From: Pseudoneurospora amorphoporcata | Lineage: Eukaryota; Ascomycota; Sordariomycetes; Sordariales; Sordariaceae | Assembly: GCA_033297205.1 (NCBI GenBank) | Contig: MU859236.1 | Coordinates: 1 to 64,000, forward strand | Length of the DNA stretch: 64,000 bases | Direction: 5' to 3' | Shown: piece by piece, positions 59,643 through 64,000 of the stretch | How the letters are laid out: each line of letters begins with the position of its first letter | Numbering within the stretch: the stretch's first letter is position 1 | The notes under the pieces: generated by a model | Seen by the model: the letters and a program-made list of their open reading frames with translations, nothing else | What the model was told of the DNA's origin: nothing | Database searches by the model: none | Made by a program: the position numbers and the translations under genes

Positions 59643-61215
59643 TCACTCCAATCCAAATACCTTAACCGTATTCCTCCAAGCAGCCTCACAAACCTCTTCC
59701 AGCGAGGTCCCCTTGATTCCCGCAACAATAATCGCAATCCGCTCAATCGTGCACGGCTCATTACGACCTTTGACCATGGCTCCTTCCTCCCATTTCTCCT
59801 TCTTGACGACCTTGAACCGCTCGGGGACTTCGGATTCTTTCTTTGCGTTCTTCTTTTGCTGTTGGGGTGGTTGGGGTTGTTTTTTGCGTCGTTCGCGTTT
59901 TTGGCCGGCTTGTTGTTGGCCAGTCGGGGTAGAGGTTCCGCTGGCGTCGGCGGAGGTGGAGGCGGCGGGGGTAGCGTTCCCGGCGGACTGGGTTTGAGAT
60001 TCGGTGCCGTTGGTGTTCAGGGAAACGTCGGCGAGAGCCTTGGCCGCCTCCTCCCTTTCAGGGTTTTGCTTCTGTTCCTCCTTCTCCTCCTCCTCCTTCT
60101 TTTTCTTTTTCCTCTCCTCGGCCTCCTTCTTCTCCCTCTCTTGTCGCTGATAGTACTGCACAAGATACTTCCACCCCTCATGACCCCCCCTAACTTCGCA
60201 CCAAGGCCCATCCGTCTCCAGCATCATTCTATCCAGCCTGATCTCTTTTACGACGGCACAGTTCTCCTCAGTCTTGAAAGAACATCCGTTCACACCAATA
60301 AACAGTCCCAAATCCATCAACTCTTTCATCTCCTCCAATGTCCCCGTAAAACTGTGCACCACGCCGCCCTTCTCTAACCGCTCAAGGTTAGGGCCGAAGG
60401 CTTCCTTGAGACAATCAACAAAGTCCCGGTGCGCGGCGCGCGAGTGGAGAAACAAGGGAAGCTGCGGGGTGAGAGAGGCGGCGAGAGAGAGTTGCGAGCG
60501 GAAGGAGTGGAGCTGGATTGTGCGGCTGCAGTAGTGTAGGCGGTCGTAGTCGAGGCCGAATTCGCCAAAGGCTATGAGGCCTGCGTTGCGGTTGGTGGTG
60601 ATCAGGTCCGAGAGGGAGGCGATGAGTTGGGGAGTGCGGACGTGGTCGATTAGCAAGGGGTCTTCGGGTTGAGGAGCCGAGGGGTCGGGGTCGGCTGCGC
60701 AGACGGGGATCGGGGTGGAGGCTGTGTCTGCTGCTGTTTCTGTGGTGGTGGTGGGTCGAGTGGAAGGGGATTCGGACTCGGAGCCGGATTCGTCGTGGTG
60801 AAGGTGGCGCGAGGTGGAAAAGATGGAGGAGGAGCAGGGGTGGATGCCGGCTGTTGTGTAGACGTGTCGAGGGAACTCTTTGGCGATCTTGAGGGCGTCG
60901 CGAGAGGACTTGAAGCTGGAGCCGGTGACGATGAGCTTGGTGCAGCCTACGTCGATGGCGCGTTGGACGACACCGGCGAGGTCATCGGGGTGGCGCGGCT
61001 TGCCGTGGTAGTGGCCGCGGAAGATGGGGTCGGCGAGGTTGATTCCGATCTTTTTGTCACATGTCAGTGAGTGTCGTGATGGAGATGTATGGGCTTTGGT
61101 GTTGATGGTTACAGTAGCCAAATTTGGTGATTGAGTGACTTACATCGATGTATCTGGGCTTATAAGTCGAAGTCTCAAATGAGCCATTGCCCGCTAGGGT
61201 AGAGTTGGACGCCAT
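59643..61215 (-). CDS. TatD-family metal-dependent nuclease (TATDN1-like)
   Basis: Exons 61215-61144 and 61049-59643 join in phase to 492 residues, splitting YID|IGINLADPIFRG. The family are metal-dependent 3'-5' exonucleases/endonucleases linked to DNA repair and apoptotic DNA breakdown. Metal-site residues visible: Glu in GEFGLDYDR, His in LFLHSRAAH, His in GVVHSFTG and Asp in LETDGPW. The bacterial N-terminal HxH is absent, as in eukaryotic TATDN1, which reads IDIGINL at that place. GRYYHGK-like HYHGKPRHPDDL follows. Compared with about 300 residues for TATDN1, there are two extra low-complexity inserts: a Ser/Thr-rich loop after GIHPCSSS, and a Lys/Glu-rich coiled-coil-like segment followed by Gln/Ser/Thr-rich sequence near the C-terminus. 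The final 60 residues return to conserved sequence (GRNEPCTIERIAIIVAGIKG). Divergent from un-24. Confidence 0.94.
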
Positions 61216-62394
61216 GGCTGCAGACGGTGCAGTGGTGTTCAAGTTACAGCTGCTCAAGATTGGTCTTGTGAGAATGTGCAGACCCGGTCGCGAGACACTC
61301 AATCTCATCAACATGTGGTCAATATATTTTCCAATGACTTCCCTTGCACCTTGAATCCTCCGATCAAACTTTTAAAACTCTAAAAACGCACGTCTCCCTT
61401 TGACTCATCGGATGAGATGAACAGGGCAGTGTGGTGAATGGCTGTTGGTGGTTGAGGTTGAACATTGGACCTGACAGGGGCCATGCTTGCAATGGAACTC
61501 ATCCGCTCGGACGCTGCAGGGCGCGCGCATCCATGATTACTTAAGCAGGGAGTTTTCGGGCGGGCACAGGCGGGTTTAAAGATCGATGGTTGTGGGTTTG
61601 GCATTTTGCTAGTGCCCAGGCAACAAGGTGCCCATGTAAACAAAAGGCTGACACGGCTCTGTGAATATCTGTGAATTTTCTCTTCAGTTGACAAGCCAAA
61701 AGTATAAAAGCATTGCCAAAGACAAGTCACAATCCCGCTTTGCTTACGATGATGTAATCAGCAAACGCGTCGTTCTGGACGTGTAAAGTGGTTCTAGCGT
61801 TGTTAAAAGGTGGGGTGGCAACTGCAGTGTTTTGTTTAACAATGGGGCAACGAGGGGACTTCTGGTGGGGCAACTACCTACCCCCAACCCTGAAGGCCAG
61901 ACGCGAGCCAAGAGAACAAAAACTGTCTGTAGCAGCGGGCAGCAAGACGCGTCCACCTGCTCCAATTGCTACAAAATGCACAGCGGGTTGACGCGCTTTT
62001 GACAGCCCATAGAAGTCCCGCATTGGCACTGGCAGTTTCCATAGTGCGTATGCGTGCGTGCAGCGGTCTTAAAAAGAGAGTGGGCGCTAATCTCGAAAAA
62101 CCATCGTCTTCCCTCTCCTCCTCCTTCGATCCCTTCTTTCTCCGTGACCGTGACTGTCCTTCCTTCTTCTTTTCCCAAGACAACTTCAAGATTGCTTGGG
62201 TCCACAGACAACGACACCTCAATTCATCCATCCTTCTGTTGTCTTCCTGCTTGTGTCATTTGTCAGCCTTGTCGAATCCTGCAACGACCCAGCAGTAACA
62301 GCAGCAGCACTTGACGTGTTCTTCTGTTTTGGTTGTCGTTAGCTGTCTCTGTTCTTGTATCCCCAATATTCTCCCCCTTCACACATCAGACATC
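61216..62394. promoter_or_regulatory. Divergent promoter region, TatD gene / un-24
   Basis: About 1.2 kb between start codons. The last 300 bases are C/T-rich and form a likely 5' UTR of un-24. I saw no MluI-type cell-cycle box (ACGCGT) close to un-24, although ACGCGT does occur near 61766 and 61949 with one-base variants. No gene supported. Confidence 0.4.
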
Positions 62395-64000
62395 ATGTAT
62401 GTCAAGAAGCGCGGTATGTTCACGTCTCTCTACCTTCCTACCAACGCCATCGACACGCTCAATGCTGACTCCCTCTCCGCAGATGGCCGCCAGGAGCGCG
62501 TCCAGTTCGACAAGATCACAGCTCGTGTTTCGAGGCTCTGCTATGGCCTCGACATGAATCATGTTGATCCCGTAGCCATTACACAAAAGGTCATCTCTGG
62601 CGTCTACGGCGGCGTCACCACAGCACAACTAGACGATCTGGTAAGCACCTCCCCAAGTCCTTCTCCTCCTCCTTATACATATTATAAATCACGAGCTAAC
62701 ACAATCTTCCCCAGGCTGCCGAGACTGCCGCCTACATGACCGTCACCCACCCCGACTATGCCATCCTCGCCGCCCGTATTGCCGTGTCCAACCTTCACAA
62801 GCAGACCAAGAAGCAATGGTCTCTAGTTATCAGCGACCTCTACAACTATGTCAACCCCAAGACCGGCAAACATTCCCCCATGATCGCCAAGGACACATAC
62901 GAGTGTGTCATGCGCCATAAGGACGAGCTCGATTCCGCCATTGTCTACGACCGCGACTTCAACTACCAATACTTCGGTTTCAAGACCCTCGAACGATCAT
63001 ACCTTTTGAAACTCGATGGCCAGATTGCCGAGCGTCCCCAGCACATGATCATGCGTGTTGCTGTCGGTATCTGGGGAGACGACATCGAGCGCGTCATTGA
63101 GACATACAACCTCATGTCCCTCAAGACCTTCACTCACGCTTCTCCTACCCTCTTCAACGCCGGCACTCCTCAGGCCCAGCTTTCTTCGTGCTTCTTGGTC
63201 GACATGAAGGAAGACAGCATTGAAGGCATCTACGATACCCTCAAGACTTGCGCCATGATCTCCAAGATGGCGGGCGGTATCGGTCTCAACATTCACCGTA
63301 TTCGCGCCACTGGCTCCTATATCGCTGGTACCAACGGCACGTCCAACGGTATCGTTCCCATGCTCCGCGTCTTCAACAACACCGCTCGCTACGTTGACCA
63401 GGGTGGCAACAAGCGTCCTGGTGCTTTCGCCATTTACCTCGAGCCTTGGCACGCCGATGTCTTCGAGTTCCTCGACCTCCGCAAGAACCACGGTAAGGAG
63501 GAGGTGCGCGCTCGCGATCTCTTCCTGGCCCTCTGGATCCCCGATCTTTTCATGAAGCGTATCGAGCAGAACGGCACGTGGACTCTCATGTGTCCCCACG
63601 AGTGCCCTGGCCTTGCCGATGTTTACGGCGACGAGTTCGAGGCTCTGTACGAGAAGTACGAAAAGGAAGGCAAGGGCCGCAAGACCGTCAAGGCCCAGAA
63701 GCTCTGGTATGCCATCCTCGAGGCCCAGACTGAGACCGGCAACCCCTTCATGCTCTACAAGGACGCCTGCAACCGCAAGAGCAATCAAAAGAACCTGGGT
63801 ACCATCCGCAGCTCCAACCTGTGCACTGAGATTATTGAGTACTCTGCCCCTGATGAGGTTGCCGTTTGCAACCTTGCCTCTCTCGCCCTTGCCGCCTTTG
63901 TCGACTACGAAAGCGCCTCGTACGACTTCAAGAAGCTGCACGAGGTCACTCAAGTCGTCGTCCGCAACCTTAACAAGATCATCGACATCAACCATTACCC
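62395..64000 (+). CDS. Ribonucleotide reductase large subunit, UN-24 (5' part)
   Basis: Incomplete: the frame is open at the window end. Exons 62395-62413, 62483-62640 and 62715 onward, with introns of 69 and 74 bases, join in phase. The enzyme reduces ribonucleoside diphosphates to deoxyribonucleotides. The N-terminal ATP-cone is present (MYVKKR|DGRQERVQFDKITARVSR), split by the first intron after only 19 coding bases. Active-site residues visible: SSCFLVDMKEDS (redox Cys), the SNLCTEIIEY triad Asn/Cys/Glu that carries the thiyl radical, and AVCNLASLAL (second redox Cys). In Neurospora this gene is un-24, which also acts as an incompatibility gene through polymorphism near its C-terminus. 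That part lies beyond the window, so the allele cannot be called here. Confidence 0.97.

Noticed and set aside
1..64000. CRISPR array, bacterial operon or phage-like system
   Set aside because: The spliced genes and 5S organisation are fungal; no regularly spaced direct repeats with unique spacers were seen.

Overview
This window is genomic DNA of a filamentous ascomycete, almost certainly a Neurospora species. The evidence is fungal gene structure (short introns with GTAAGT/GTATGT donors and CTAAC-type branch sites), a dispersed single 5S rRNA gene with a TATA box about 26-31 bases upstream, and gene order. A CYS-3/MetR-type bZIP regulator and the start of the ribonucleotide reductase large subunit (un-24) lie beside two HET-domain genes. 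That is the composition of the het-6/un-24 vegetative-incompatibility region of Neurospora linkage group II as I know it. Species and strain cannot be fixed without a search.

Layout. 1-11.7 kb is long, gene-poor DNA with microsatellites. 11.7-15.6 kb holds a CaMKK/SNF1-activating-type protein kinase, followed by about 5 kb with no recognisable gene. 20.7-33.1 kb is a housekeeping block: a short-chain dehydrogenase, the SUMO E1 subunit UBA2, the queuosine-5'-phosphate glycosylase QNG1, DNA polymerase delta subunit 4, a pogo/CENP-B-like DNA-binding protein without a transposase core, and a CFEM GPI-anchored wall protein. 33.1-41.6 kb is gene-poor and holds a divergent but apparently functional 5S rRNA gene, a 25-bp minisatellite, a possible gene relic and an assembly gap of 10 N flanked by poly-T. 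41.6-48.3 kb holds two divergently transcribed HET-domain genes. The second carries a MITE inside an intron and two in-frame stops. A second MITE of the same family sits at about 50 kb. 51-64 kb holds a small conserved fungal protein, cys-3, a CHL4/CENP-N kinetochore protein, a TatD nuclease and the 5' part of un-24, which runs off the right end.

How the parts relate. Most genes are unrelated housekeeping functions. The coherent unit is the right third, a nonself-recognition neighbourhood in which HET proteins are linked to un-24. The most informative observations are: (i) a phase-matched upstream exon that adds about 100 residues to CYS-3, with a perfect CYS3-type site inside the intervening intron/promoter; (ii) the two-copy TA-flanked MITE family, one copy occupying most of a HET-gene intron; (iii) the 5S variant with paired-looking changes; (iv) the likely domesticated pogo-like DNA-binding gene. 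I did not find a wholly new multi-gene system.
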